A DNA stretch of 27,187 nucleotides, from IMG/VR virus record IMGVR_UViG_3300030102_003605, positions 1 through 27,187 of that record. The stretch is one strand, 5' to 3'. Below the pieces are notes generated by a model. That model was not told the origin of the DNA, ran no database searches, and saw only the letters and a list, made by a program, of their open reading frames with translations. This stretch comes from a virus. Shown one piece after another: positions 1 to 6,927 of this stretch. The position numbers and the translations under genes were made by a program. The stretch's first letter is position 1. Every line of letters begins with the position of its first letter.

Positions 1-2
1 AC

Positions 3-1121
3 GCACATGACTTCTACTTCAGGGATAACGACAACAACACACTACTTCAGATTCAAGACGGTGCGGGTATCAAGTTCAACAACGCATACGAGTTCCCGAC
101 ATCGGATGGTAGTGCTAACCAAGTGTTGCAGACGGATGGTAGCGGCACATTGTCATTCGCAACAGTTAGTGGTGGCGGTGGTGGTAGCAGCGGCACTGAT
201 ATGAAGAAGTTCGTGGCAATCCAGAACACAGGCACAGGAGATGCAACCACTCTCATAAACGTGAACCAAACTACAGCACAGACAATCACTTGGTTGAGTG
301 AGATTCACAAGGACTCAATCTTCACGCATAGCACAAGCAGCAACCCCGGAGAGATAACGGTCACATCGGATGGGACTTATCTGATTGACTACAGCATCAA
401 CACCGAAAACACAGGTGGAAACAGGTTCGTTGGACATTCCCTAGTATACGTCAACGGTAGTGCGTTGAACTACACATTAGGCACTTCCTACTCAAGGGGT
501 TCAGGGTATGATGACGACATGGTTGCCCATTGGTCAGGGGTAGTGGAACTATCAGCGAACGATGTAGTGACAGTGAGGATGAAAAAGAACGATGCAGACC
601 AAACAAGTCAGGTACAGGTACAACAGGATGGGACATACATCTCGTTGCTCAAAGTGGGTGGTCAAGCGACCAACACGTTCGTCATCGTCGGTGAGGAGTC
701 GGATGATTACATCACTTCCGAGGCTGCTGCTGGTAATGCCAACGGCTTCTCCTTTTCATACGGTAATGGAGCGCAGAACACCACTAAGTCCTCTTCAGGA
801 AGCGACTTCGGTGTAGTCATACCAACAGGTTGCACCCTATCGAGAATAGATATCACCTTCGGCAACAAGGGTAGTGAGACCAACAGCAGCAATCAGACTC
901 TGACTGTGTTCAAGAACAGGTCTGCATCCACCACGACGATGACGTACAATGCTAGTGGCACTGGTGGTAATGCCTTCGTGAAATCATTCTCGTCACTGAG
1001 TGGCGACGGATTGTCATACGCAGCAGGTGATACATTCAACTTGAGGGCAACTGGGCTGGCAGGATATACTAACACACAGGTCGGCCCTGCGAGAATGACT
1101 GCTTACTTTACAGTGGATTGA
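3..1121 (+). CDS. Tail fibre / receptor-binding-type structural protein, 5' truncated by the window edge
   Basis: The reading frame is open from the first bases of the window, so the true start lies upstream; 372 residues are visible. Near residues 32-48 it has the segment FPTSDGSANQVLQTDGSG, a pattern common in tail fibres of marine tailed phages, followed by a Gly/Ser-rich linker. The next ~150 residues are rich in Thr, Ser, Asn and Gly with alternating hydrophobic positions (for example SDGTYLIDYSIN and VNGSALNYTLGT), which resembles the C1q/TNF-like jelly-roll found at fibre tips. A second Ser/Gly/Thr-rich beta-type segment forms the C-terminus. No signal peptide or chaperone-cleavage domain is visible. 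It is followed 9 nt later by a tail-assembly-chaperone-like gene. Role inferred: virion adhesion to the host. Structural class is fairly certain; exact fold is not. Confidence 0.75.
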   Translation, partial: AHDFYFRDNDNNTLLQIQDGAGIKFNNAYEFPTSDGSANQVLQTDGSGTLSFATVSGGGGGSSGTDMKKFVAIQNTGTGDATTLINVNQTTAQTITWLSEIHKDSIFTHSTSSNPGEITVTSDGTYLIDYSINTENTGGNRFVGHSLVYVNGSALNYTLGTSYSRGSGYDDDMVAHWSGVVELSANDVVTVRMKKNDADQTSQVQVQQDGTYISLLKVGGQATNTFVIVGEESDDYITSEAAAGNANGFSFSYGNGAQNTTKSSSGSDFGVVIPTGCTLSRIDITFGNKGSETNSSNQTLTVFKNRSASTTTMTYNASGTGGNAFVKSFSSLSGDGLSYAAGDTFNLRATGLAGYTNTQVGPARMTAYFTVD

Positions 1122-1130
1122 GGTGGATAG

Positions 1131-1439
1131 ATGGCAATAGGAGAACACGGAGAGGGGATAACGATAACGATGGATGAGGCCATGGCCAAAGTCAGAAGCA
1201 CTAGGGATTGGATGCTGGAGGTATATGTTGACTTCTTCCAGTCCAAGCCCCTTCTATGGGCAGATTTGAGCGAGGAGCAGAAGACCGAACTGACTGTTTA
1301 CAGACAAGCCCTACTAGATTGGCCCGCTACCCTACAGGGGATATACGGCGACGTGCCTCCTAACTCGTATGCGAAGCACCAGCCCTCGCAACCCAGTTGG
1401 TTCGATGACAAGCACCCTAGGGGTGTCATGTTCCCGTAA
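1131..1439 (+). CDS. Tail-assembly-chaperone-like small protein (Phage_tail_APC type)
   Basis: A 102-aa protein starting at ATG 1131 with an SD-like GAGGTG a few bases upstream. Its core reads RSTRDWML (about residues 23-30), then LSEEQKTELTVYRQALLDWP, ending in a Pro/Trp-rich tail. The pattern of R-x2-R-D-x-L, an LS-x-EQ segment and YRQAL-x-x-x-P is typical of the small phage proteins annotated as tail assembly chaperones (PF16778-like), which often follow tail fibre genes. Here it directly follows the tail fibre, supporting a role in fibre or tail assembly. Its TAA stop directly abuts the stop codon of a convergent - strand ORF with no spacer. The match was made by eye. Confidence 0.65.
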   Translation: MAIGEHGEGITITMDEAMAKVRSTRDWMLEVYVDFFQSKPLLWADLSEEQKTELTVYRQALLDWPATLQGIYGDVPPNSYAKHQPSQPSWFDDKHPRGVMFP

Positions 1440-1583
1440 TCAAGGTCTGAATCTACTCCAAGAAAGCAGGTTTCTCGAAAGATACGCAACGCAGAACAGA
1501 GTCACTATCGCCAGAGGTAGTAAAGGGGCTACGTTTATTTCGACGTTGATTACATCATCTATGATTCTCTGGTCTACTAACAT
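1440..1583 (-). CDS. Possible small single-pass membrane protein
   Basis: A 47-aa ORF read from ATG 1583, preceded by GAGGTGATTGAACTTTG, which contains a possible SD with long spacing. Residues ~16-36 (NVAPLLPLAIVTLFCVAYLS) form one hydrophobic stretch long enough to cross a membrane, flanked by an acidic N-terminal part (DQRIIDDVINVE) and a basic C-terminal tail (SRNLLSWSRFRP), suggesting N-out/C-in topology. It ends exactly where the convergent tail gene ends. It is the last ORF of the leftward gene run. No family is recognised; a lysis or envelope role would be a guess. The length is close to what chance could produce. Confidence 0.4.
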   Translation of the reverse strand: MLVDQRIIDDVINVEINVAPLLPLAIVTLFCVAYLSRNLLSWSRFRP

Positions 1584-1659
1584 CAAAGTTCAATCACCTC
1601 GTACCTAACCACACTGTAAATAATACCATGTAAAACGATAGAATTTCTCCACCCATAAC

Positions 1660-1746
1660 TCATGCCTCGATGTCTACATCCTCGAATATCTCGTTCAAGC
1701 ACCTGATGAACATTGCACAAGTTGACACTGGCCTCTCTCCTTCCAT
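1660..1746 (-). CDS. Very short ORF after the 97-aa gene, doubtful
   Basis: Starts with ATG one base after the TGA of the preceding gene (TGAGATG) and encodes 28 residues with an acidic C-terminus (IFEDVDIEA). The tight junction is like others in this genome, and AAGGAGAGAG lies just inside the ORF rather than before it. It could be a mini-gene, or the tail of the 97-aa gene displaced by a frameshift or sequencing error. A further 20-codon ORF (1594-1656) follows and is not called. Together with 1440-1583 this is all that the stretch 1440-1747 appears to hold; no tRNA or clear terminator was seen. Confidence 0.25.
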   Translation of the reverse strand: MEGERPVSTCAMFIRCLNEIFEDVDIEA

Positions 1747-1747
1747 C

Positions 1748-2041
1748 TCAATACCCCATTTCGAACTTACTAGGCTTCTTCATTTCACGAATCTGCTGTG
1801 CTGCGAACCGTATCTTCTGTGTGCTGTGTAAGCGCCAGAACGCATCCTTCGGCACTTTGAACTCGGCTTCGATGAGACGACACAACTCATACCTAGAGGA
1901 TGTTTGCAAGTCTTCGTCTATCGCTACTCCAAGTACTTCTCTTACCTCATCATCAGTATATTGAACACGTCTGTCCAACCACACATACACATGTCCCATA
2001 ATTGACATTAACTTGCGAGCCAACCATCGGAACAATACCAC
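1748..2041 (-). CDS. Hypothetical protein, up to 97 aa
   Basis: The longest version starts at GTG 2041; a shorter version of 86 aa starts at the internal ATG that begins MSIMGHVYVW. No SD clearly decides between them, and GTG 2041 overlaps the end of a hairpin. The middle (YTDDEVREVLGVAIDEDLQTSSRYELCRLIEAEF) looks alpha-helical, and the C-terminus is basic (STQKIRFAAQQIREMKKP). This could be a small helical or winged-helix type protein, but no family is recognised. It lies at the downstream end of the helicase-exonuclease-thermosome operon. Confidence 0.5.
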   Translation of the reverse strand: MVLFRWLARKLMSIMGHVYVWLDRRVQYTDDEVREVLGVAIDEDLQTSSRYELCRLIEAEFKVPKDAFWRLHSTQKIRFAAQQIREMKKPSKFEMGY

Positions 2042-2059
2042 GGTGTAGAAAGCACACCG
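2041..2059 (-). other. Intergenic stem-loop
   Basis: Arms CGGTGT and ACACCG (6 bp, perfect) enclose a 7-nt loop, in the 27-nt gap between the zinc-ribbon gene (stop at 2069) and the 97-aa gene. On the - strand transcript it would form just before, or overlapping, the GTG candidate start of the downstream gene. It has no following U-run, so an intrinsic terminator is unlikely. It may be a processing or translation-control hairpin. Confidence 0.4.
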
Positions 2060-2068
2060 CTTAGTTAT

Positions 2069-2290
2069 TCAACTTTCTCTTCCGCTGACCATTCTAAGCA
2101 ACAAGTTTCTCTTTTTCTTGAACACCGAGTCCTGCCAAAAGTGACCGCACTTCTTACATTGCCATAGTTGTATTCTGTTCTTTATTTTACTAGCATCGCC
2201 GCTGTGATACCTCGCTGTCAGACGGTCTGGTACGTGTACGTGGTTGCAGTTTCTACACTTCACTTCCAACCGCTTCATCAATCGCCCCAT
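2069..2290 (-). CDS. Small zinc-ribbon protein
   Basis: A 73-aa basic protein with two CxxC pairs (C12/C15 in CRNC and C45/C48 in CKKC) about 30 residues apart, a classic zinc-ribbon layout, with GHFW after the second knuckle. The remaining sequence is rich in Arg and Lys, which suggests nucleic-acid or protein contact. Its ATG shares one base with the thermosome stop (TAATG), so it is translationally coupled to the chaperonin gene. No specific family assigned. Confidence 0.7.
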   Translation of the reverse strand: MGRLMKRLEVKCRNCNHVHVPDRLTARYHSGDASKIKNRIQLWQCKKCGHFWQDSVFKKKRNLLLRMVSGRES

Positions 2291-3783
2291 TATGCTCCTC
2301 TCTTTGCGATTACATCATCAATCTTGAGAATAGCGGTGGTGACTTCAGTGGCACTTAGCACGGCTTGTCTTACGAGAGAGCATGGCTCCACGACACCTAG
2401 TTTGTTCATCGATACTATACCCTCATTCTCCAAGTCTGGACCCATATCGAGCGACCCATCCTGAATAGCGTGTCTTAGACTCAGTATGCAATCCAATGGG
2501 TCTTGGCCGCCGTTCTCTGCTATTGTAGCAGGAATAATCTCCAAGGCCTCAGCAAACGCCTCTATCGCCATTTGTGCCCTTCCCTCTACGGTTGCTGCTT
2601 GTGAGCGTAGATACGAAGCCATTGATGCATAGGTGCTACCACCACCAGCAACGACACCGTCGCCATTCATCACGAGAGAGACGACTCCTAGTGCGTCGTC
2701 AAAGCCGCGCTCTATCTCATCCAAGGTCGTCGTTGTTGCACCACGAAGCACCAGTGTGGATTGGTCAGAGTCGACCATGCCTTCTACGAATATGTAATCA
2801 ACATCGTAATGTCTTTGTTTGTGTATCTTGCCTTTGGCGGCACACTCCACATCAGAAGGCATCTGTGCTATGGATAGTCCCAGCGTCGAAGATAAAGCCT
2901 TCATGGTACTTTCTGGTAGTCTTCTCACAACTGCGATATTGTGCTTCTTGAGATAAGCACAGACATGGTCAGAGGCACCATCCCTGACAAACACCACACC
3001 ACCCTTAGGCAAGTGCTTGGTGAGATTCTTGGCTTGCTCCAACATGTTCTCCCTATCTGAGGATTTGAATGCGTTGTAGCCTTTCATGTCCAATTGAACC
3101 TGTACATTCTGCTCTGTCTTCTCTGGCTCTAGTCCCATGTTGACCAATAGCATGTCACACTCCATGTCTACTTCGTGCTCTATGACGTAGTCCTTGTTAA
3201 CTATGGCACCGTTAAAGAGATACGAGTCTCTGAGTGAGCCACCCGGCAGACTGAGAACTCTCACTTTCTCTGCATCCCCTGCCTTCTTGACTGCTTCCAC
3301 ACAAAGTTGGGATACTGTCTCAGTTGCAGAGTCTAATGTCTTACCCGTAATCGCTGTCTTTGCTACTGACGTCAAGGTTTCATCCGAGGCATCTCTGGAT
3401 AATGAGTCTCTGAGGTAATCCGTTGCCATGTGAGCAGCCTCGTTGTACCCCTTGCAGACTAGATTGGGGTGAAGTCCACGATTCATCAGGTTCTCACTAT
3501 TGGTCAGTAGTTGACCCGCTAGTATCACAGTGGACGTAGTGCCGTCATAGCAGAGACTCTCCTGTGTGTGAGCACACTCTATTATCATCTTAGCAGCCGG
3601 ATGTGCCACGTCCAATTCTCTCAATATCGTCGCACCGTCGTTAGTCACTATGGCGTTGCCACCACCGTCTACCATCATCTTGTCCCTACCGTTAGGACCA
3701 AGGGTGCTCTTCACGGTGTGGACTATTGTCTTCACCGCGTTTATGTTCGTTCTCAATGCGTTTTCGTTTTCGTTCTCTGTCAT
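2290..3783 (-). CDS. ths: Group II chaperonin (thermosome subunit)
   Basis: A 497-aa ATP-dependent protein-folding subunit of the archaeal thermosome / eukaryotic CCT family. It has the signatures STLGPNGRDKMMVD (residues 26-39), TNDGATIL (47-54), HPAAKM (61-66) and DGTTSTVILAGQLL (from residue 80; the usual GDGTT reads YDGTT). Later it has FDDALGVV, with the conserved catalytic-region Asp, then GVVAGGG and a C-terminal ILKIDDVIAKRGA. Equatorial, intermediate and apical parts all appear present. It is somewhat shorter than the usual 530-550 aa, mainly because the N-terminal ~15 residues and the Gly/Met-rich C-terminal tail are absent. It starts at ATG 3783, one base after the exonuclease stop. 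A full-length viral copy could fold virion or replication proteins as a homo-oligomer or mix with host subunits; which one cannot be read from the sequence. Confidence 0.95.
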   Translation of the reverse strand: MTENENENALRTNINAVKTIVHTVKSTLGPNGRDKMMVDGGGNAIVTNDGATILRELDVAHPAAKMIIECAHTQESLCYDGTTSTVILAGQLLTNSENLMNRGLHPNLVCKGYNEAAHMATDYLRDSLSRDASDETLTSVAKTAITGKTLDSATETVSQLCVEAVKKAGDAEKVRVLSLPGGSLRDSYLFNGAIVNKDYVIEHEVDMECDMLLVNMGLEPEKTEQNVQVQLDMKGYNAFKSSDRENMLEQAKNLTKHLPKGGVVFVRDGASDHVCAYLKKHNIAVVRRLPESTMKALSSTLGLSIAQMPSDVECAAKGKIHKQRHYDVDYIFVEGMVDSDQSTLVLRGATTTTLDEIERGFDDALGVVSLVMNGDGVVAGGGSTYASMASYLRSQAATVEGRAQMAIEAFAEALEIIPATIAENGGQDPLDCILSLRHAIQDGSLDMGPDLENEGIVSMNKLGVVEPCSLVRQAVLSATEVTTAILKIDDVIAKRGA

Positions 3784-3784
3784 A

Positions 3785-4393
3785 TTACCACTCTACTTCT
3801 ACTTCTACTATCTCCCCGGTTTCCAAGGAGCGTGATTTGATGATGCCATTGTCTCTACCATGCATGTAGAGGTCGTAGGTCAATTGTGCATCGCTTACGC
3901 AATACTTGATTACGTCTTCGAACCTACCTTGTGCCCAAGCCTCTGGTGCTTCTATGCTTTCCATCAACTTGCTTTGATTGAGATTGTGTTTGGATAGAGT
4001 GTTCAGTGACAACTCCAACAGACCGTATGGTAATGCTGCTTTTTGGAACATGGTCTTTGTATCAAAGACGGTCTCAGTCTTCTGCATGACGTCTCCTACA
4101 GCCCAGCAATCGAGGGATTCTCTCAAGACAGGGAAGTCAAAACCTAGGATATTATGTCCTAGTATCTTACCACCCTTCTCTACGAAATCAGTGATGTGGT
4201 CACCCAGTACCCTAGGATGCAGTGGTAGTACTTCTAGCCCGTCTATCTCTATCTCCTGCTTGGAGAAAACAGTTGCGTTATCACCATCCCATGTTGCTAC
4301 CACTGTAGGGTCAAAGAGAGCCTTGTTCTCCCATCCACCTATCTCCCATGAGTAGTTGCTAGTCTCTATATCCAATGCCATTATCTCAGTCAT
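3785..4393 (-). CDS. DEDDy 3'-5' exonuclease (RNase H fold, DnaQ-like)
   Basis: A 202-aa protein with the exonuclease motifs in order: Exo I ALDIETS (D8, E10), Exo II GHNILGFDFP (N81, D86), and Exo III YCVSDAQLTYDLY (Y164, D168; the Y-x3-D spacing marks the DEDDy subgroup). The stand-alone family degrades DNA or RNA 3'-5' with two metal ions. Proofreading in trans, primer removal or DNA degradation are possible roles. The start ATG overlaps the stop of the small zinc gene upstream (ATGA), and the thermosome follows one base after the stop. The nearby DNA polymerase has its own, partly degenerate exonuclease domain. Confidence 0.85.
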   Translation of the reverse strand: MTEIMALDIETSNYSWEIGGWENKALFDPTVVATWDGDNATVFSKQEIEIDGLEVLPLHPRVLGDHITDFVEKGGKILGHNILGFDFPVLRESLDCWAVGDVMQKTETVFDTKTMFQKAALPYGLLELSLNTLSKHNLNQSKLMESIEAPEAWAQGRFEDVIKYCVSDAQLTYDLYMHGRDNGIIKSRSLETGEIVEVEVEW

Positions 4394-4569
4394 TCTTCCT
4401 CAACTCCCAGTAGTTGCGACGCCATATCCAACATGGACGAGAGGCACCACTCGCAAAAGGCCACCGGCATAATACCCCAATATCCAGCAATACCACCTCT
4501 ACCATCGAAATCAGTATCACTACCACATACGGAGCATGTGTCGAATGTGCCTTCGTTTTCTTCTATCAT
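4390..4569 (-). CDS. Small Cys4 zinc-binding protein
   Basis: A 59-aa ORF read from ATG 4569, overlapping the helicase stop by ATGA and itself overlapping the exonuclease start by ATGA, so both ends are locked into the operon. It carries C12-S-V-C15 and C39-E-W-C42, two CxxC knuckles about 23 residues apart, and ends in an acidic VEEE tail encoded by the sequence GGAGTTGAGGAAGAA that can act as SD for the next gene. The pattern and coupling make it a credible gene. Function unknown. Confidence 0.75.
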   Translation of the reverse strand: MIEENEGTFDTCSVCGSDTDFDGRGGIAGYWGIMPVAFCEWCLSSMLDMASQLLGVEEE

Positions 4570-5957
4570 GCGTCATCCCTTAGCCTGAGGAATACTACCT
4601 TACCATCCTTACCTTGGTCGAACATGTTGTTAGCCCACTTGTTGAAGTGGTTGTATGCAGTGCCTCTTGTGACTTGATTCTGATTCATGTACGCGGCCAT
4701 AACGTCGGAACGCTTTCTCCAGTTGTCACCTCTGCCACCCAAATCAAATGGGTTGGAAGCATCATGAGCAGCGAGCCACCTAGCCTTCTGGTTAGCCTTC
4801 TCTGCTATCTTGGCACCTATCTCAACTTCTCCCTCTAACCATTCTATGAGGTTGTTGAACAAATCATACAGAATCTCCTTGGCCATATCTACATGTTCGT
4901 CATTGACGACCCATGTGTCTTCCATTAGTGCTATGTGTGTTGATAGAATCACAGTGTAATTCTCCATCGCTGGTATGAACGAGGCAACGACATCACCTAT
5001 ACCCGGTCCTAGACCAGTAAGCAAGGCATAGTAGTCCTCTATTGCTGTGTACATGGCAGGATAGAATGACTCATCCGCGCTTAACACATCGGTCATTGAC
5101 TCTTGTAGCAGTTCTTCCTGCTCATCTCTTGACATGTTGTCCCATTCGACGAACTTCGTCTCTGTGACCTCTAGCACCTTGTTCCTCATTTTCCGCTCTA
5201 GTTCCCTGAAATAACCGGTTATGTCCTCATAACTCACCTTCATCTTAGGAGTCTTCTTGAAAGCAGAGTCAGCCCTTCTCATGCTGACGTTCATTCTCCT
5301 ATCCATACCCCAGTTGGACCAATATAGCAATACTCTCTGGAATATACCCTTGGTGAGAACGTACTCCTTGACACCTGATGGTGGGTAAGTGGTAATCCAC
5401 AGTGACACCAGCGATTCAGTCTCTATCCTGCCCGCTTTAGTGTGCTTGACGAGTATGTTGTTATTGCTACCTACAGGGTTGCAGGCTGACTGTAGGTACA
5501 GAACAGTCTCCTGACTGTGCTTGTTCGGATTGAGGATAATTGAACCCTCGTCGAAGTTCAGTGCCTTACGCCCGTTTAGGAATCCCTCTTTCTCGATGGT
5601 CTCTATATTACCATCACCATCTTTCAATTCCTCGAACCCACCTATCAGACCTGCATCGGTGCCTGTCGTATAGAGGTCGGTCGGGATATCGATATCCTTG
5701 AGTATGTCTCCGATAAACTCCCAAGCGATTGACTTACCAGTCCTGCTTGATTGAATCCAGAAGGTATGCACTCTAGGGTCTAAGTGAGAGGCACCCCAAG
5801 GTATCCTGATGTAGGGTACCGCGAGTTGCCCTTGAATAAAGAAAAAGGACAACATACCGGGTATGTCGTTGTCTATCGATGTATTACCGAAGTGTTCTAG
5901 GTATCCTCTGAATATCGGGTTCTTCTTCACTATAGCGTACTGTTCTACTCTCTTCAT
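4566..5957 (-). CDS. P-loop ATPase, probable replicative helicase (DUF3987/MCM-like)
   Basis: A 463-aa protein with a modified Walker A, QSSRTGKS (residues 69-76; the usual first Gly is Gln), and Walker B ALNFDEGSII (D136, E137). A polar sensor-like segment WITTYPPSG lies near 188-195, and a Phe-Gln-Arg (R208) could be an arginine finger. The C-terminal third has a helical lid-like segment (HVDMAKEILYDLFNNLI) and ends in a winged-helix-like stretch (TRGTAYNHFNKWANNMF), an arrangement seen in DUF3987-type and MCM-type ATPases. It is first in its operon. No SD precedes ATG 5957 and a TATA-like sequence lies ~30 nt upstream, so the message is probably leaderless. No other replicative helicase is visible here, which supports that role by elimination; a packaging or partition ATPase is less likely. 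Confidence 0.6.
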   Translation of the reverse strand: MKRVEQYAIVKKNPIFRGYLEHFGNTSIDNDIPGMLSFFFIQGQLAVPYIRIPWGASHLDPRVHTFWIQSSRTGKSIAWEFIGDILKDIDIPTDLYTTGTDAGLIGGFEELKDGDGNIETIEKEGFLNGRKALNFDEGSIILNPNKHSQETVLYLQSACNPVGSNNNILVKHTKAGRIETESLVSLWITTYPPSGVKEYVLTKGIFQRVLLYWSNWGMDRRMNVSMRRADSAFKKTPKMKVSYEDITGYFRELERKMRNKVLEVTETKFVEWDNMSRDEQEELLQESMTDVLSADESFYPAMYTAIEDYYALLTGLGPGIGDVVASFIPAMENYTVILSTHIALMEDTWVVNDEHVDMAKEILYDLFNNLIEWLEGEVEIGAKIAEKANQKARWLAAHDASNPFDLGGRGDNWRKRSDVMAAYMNQNQVTRGTAYNHFNKWANNMFDQGKDGKVVFLRLRDDA

Positions 5958-5961
5958 ATAC

Positions 5962-5979
5962 TGACCTGATTGCTGGTCA
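5962..5979. promoter_or_regulatory. Inverted repeat, possible operator
   Basis: TGACC and GGTCA arms separated by 8 nt lie between the TATA-like box and the start codon at 5957, exactly where a repressor or a structured initiation region would act. The arms are only 5 bp, so chance is possible. No second copy was noticed. Confidence 0.35.
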
Positions 5980-5980
5980 C

Positions 5981-5996
5981 TATATTATAATTCCTA
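5981..5996 (-). promoter_or_regulatory. TATA-type promoter for the helicase-thermosome operon
   Basis: On the - strand this AT-rich stretch contains TTATAATATA, about 25-35 nt before ATG 5957, the distance expected for an archaeal TATA box of a leaderless gene. It is right behind the ERCC4 gene stop at 6009. It differs from the four-copy element elsewhere, so this operon may be timed differently. Confidence 0.55.
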
Positions 5997-6008
5997 TTAT
6001 TCTAATCT

Positions 6009-6710
6009 TTAATCTATACGTTTTAGCCTGTTTGCTTCGATGTGGACCGGGTCCTCGCTTGTCAAAACTTGGATTACTTTCTCTCTCGTCTTTGCACCTA
6101 GTCCCTTCACTGTCTTGAGGGATTCAGGGAAGCACATTTCCTCTATTGAACCACATTCCTTCAATAATTTGTCAGCCATCTGTGCCCCGATACCGGGTAT
6201 GGTGAGTAGCATGTCTTTCCTTACGTCGTTAGTGCTTACTCTCCTGATTGCTCTCGCTCCGTGTGCTGATGCTGGTTTGTGCAACTTGTTGTGTAGTTTG
6301 ACTATGAACAATGCTGCCTCACTTAGATTGGGTGTGAAGAAAACCTGACAATCGAAGTCAGACATTATCCTCGCTATCGTGCCTATGAGTTCATTCTGCA
6401 CTCTTGTGTATGTGAGTGCCTTACCATTCTTCTTGCTCATGGCTATGTACTTGTCAATCCCACCGTGTATTAGTAGGAAGAATCGCTCATAGTTAGCATC
6501 CATATTGTCGAGTTGTCTCCAGAGGTGACCACTGTGACTTGATTGGAACAAGTCGCTGATTGACTTAGCCTCGACACACGCATTGCCTAAGAGGTAGTCA
6601 CCTACGACCAAGACCTTCTTCTCTACACGTAGCCCTTGTCTCTCTGCCTTTCTTATTACAGAGTCATGCAGAGCCCCTCTCTCATTGCTATCTATCACTA
6701 AATCAGCCAT
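6009..6710 (-). CDS. XPF/ERCC4-family structure-specific nuclease
   Basis: A 233-aa protein with an N-terminal ERCC4 nuclease domain and a C-terminal tandem helix-hairpin-helix domain. Nuclease motifs: VIDSNERG (D7), GDYLLG (37-42) and VEAKSISDL (E47, K49, D53), which corresponds to the family ERKxxxD motif with Arg replaced by Ala. The two HhH motifs are IPGIG (171-175) and VKGLG (201-205). Families of this type cut branched or 3'-flap DNA in repair, fork rescue or recombination. It lacks a helicase domain, as in short archaeal XPF and viral forms, and no C-terminal clamp-binding motif is obvious. It is the last gene of the replication operon and overlaps the zinc-protein gene before it by 8 nt. 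GGAG lies 10 nt upstream of ATG 6710. Confidence 0.9.
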   Translation of the reverse strand: MADLVIDSNERGALHDSVIRKAERQGLRVEKKVLVVGDYLLGNACVEAKSISDLFQSSHSGHLWRQLDNMDANYERFFLLIHGGIDKYIAMSKKNGKALTYTRVQNELIGTIARIMSDFDCQVFFTPNLSEAALFIVKLHNKLHKPASAHGARAIRRVSTNDVRKDMLLTIPGIGAQMADKLLKECGSIEEMCFPESLKTVKGLGAKTREKVIQVLTSEDPVHIEANRLKRID

Positions 6711-6927
6711 TGTGTTTTCTCTCCATCTTTATGTGTATGCCGCAGTATTTGTCTGATTTGTGACTCTTTCTCAACTTACATCTGCTTCCGTTTCTCTTAG
6801 TGTACGTGCATCTACTCTGGTGACTTGGATTCTTGTAGCAATTGACACATAGTTTAGTGAAACTCTTTTTGTTCCTATTTCCATTCCTAGACCCTAGTTT
6901 CGTGTTGCACTTGACACATCTGTTCAA
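6703..6927 (-). CDS. Small basic protein with two zinc-binding modules
   Basis: A 74-aa Lys/Arg-rich protein starting at TTG 6927; this unusual start is needed to include the first cysteines and has AGGTGA 5 nt upstream. The first module pairs C4/C7 with C27/C30 (CVKC...CVNC). The second, C40...C50...C62-x2-H65 in the pattern C-x9-C-x11-C-x2-H, resembles short CCCH modules seen in many phage hypothetical proteins. High positive charge suggests nucleic-acid binding. It overlaps the primase stop by 3 nt and the ERCC4 start by 8 nt, so its product is made along with these DNA enzymes. Confidence 0.75.
   Translation of the reverse strand: MNRCVKCNTKLGSRNGNRNKKSFTKLCVNCYKNPSHQSRCTYTKRNGSRCKLRKSHKSDKYCGIHIKMERKHNG

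Noticed and set aside
1660-1750. Frameshifted continuation of the 97-aa gene
   Set aside because: Possible, but nothing in the sequence, such as a slippery site or homopolymer, supports a frameshift; listed instead as a doubtful separate ORF.
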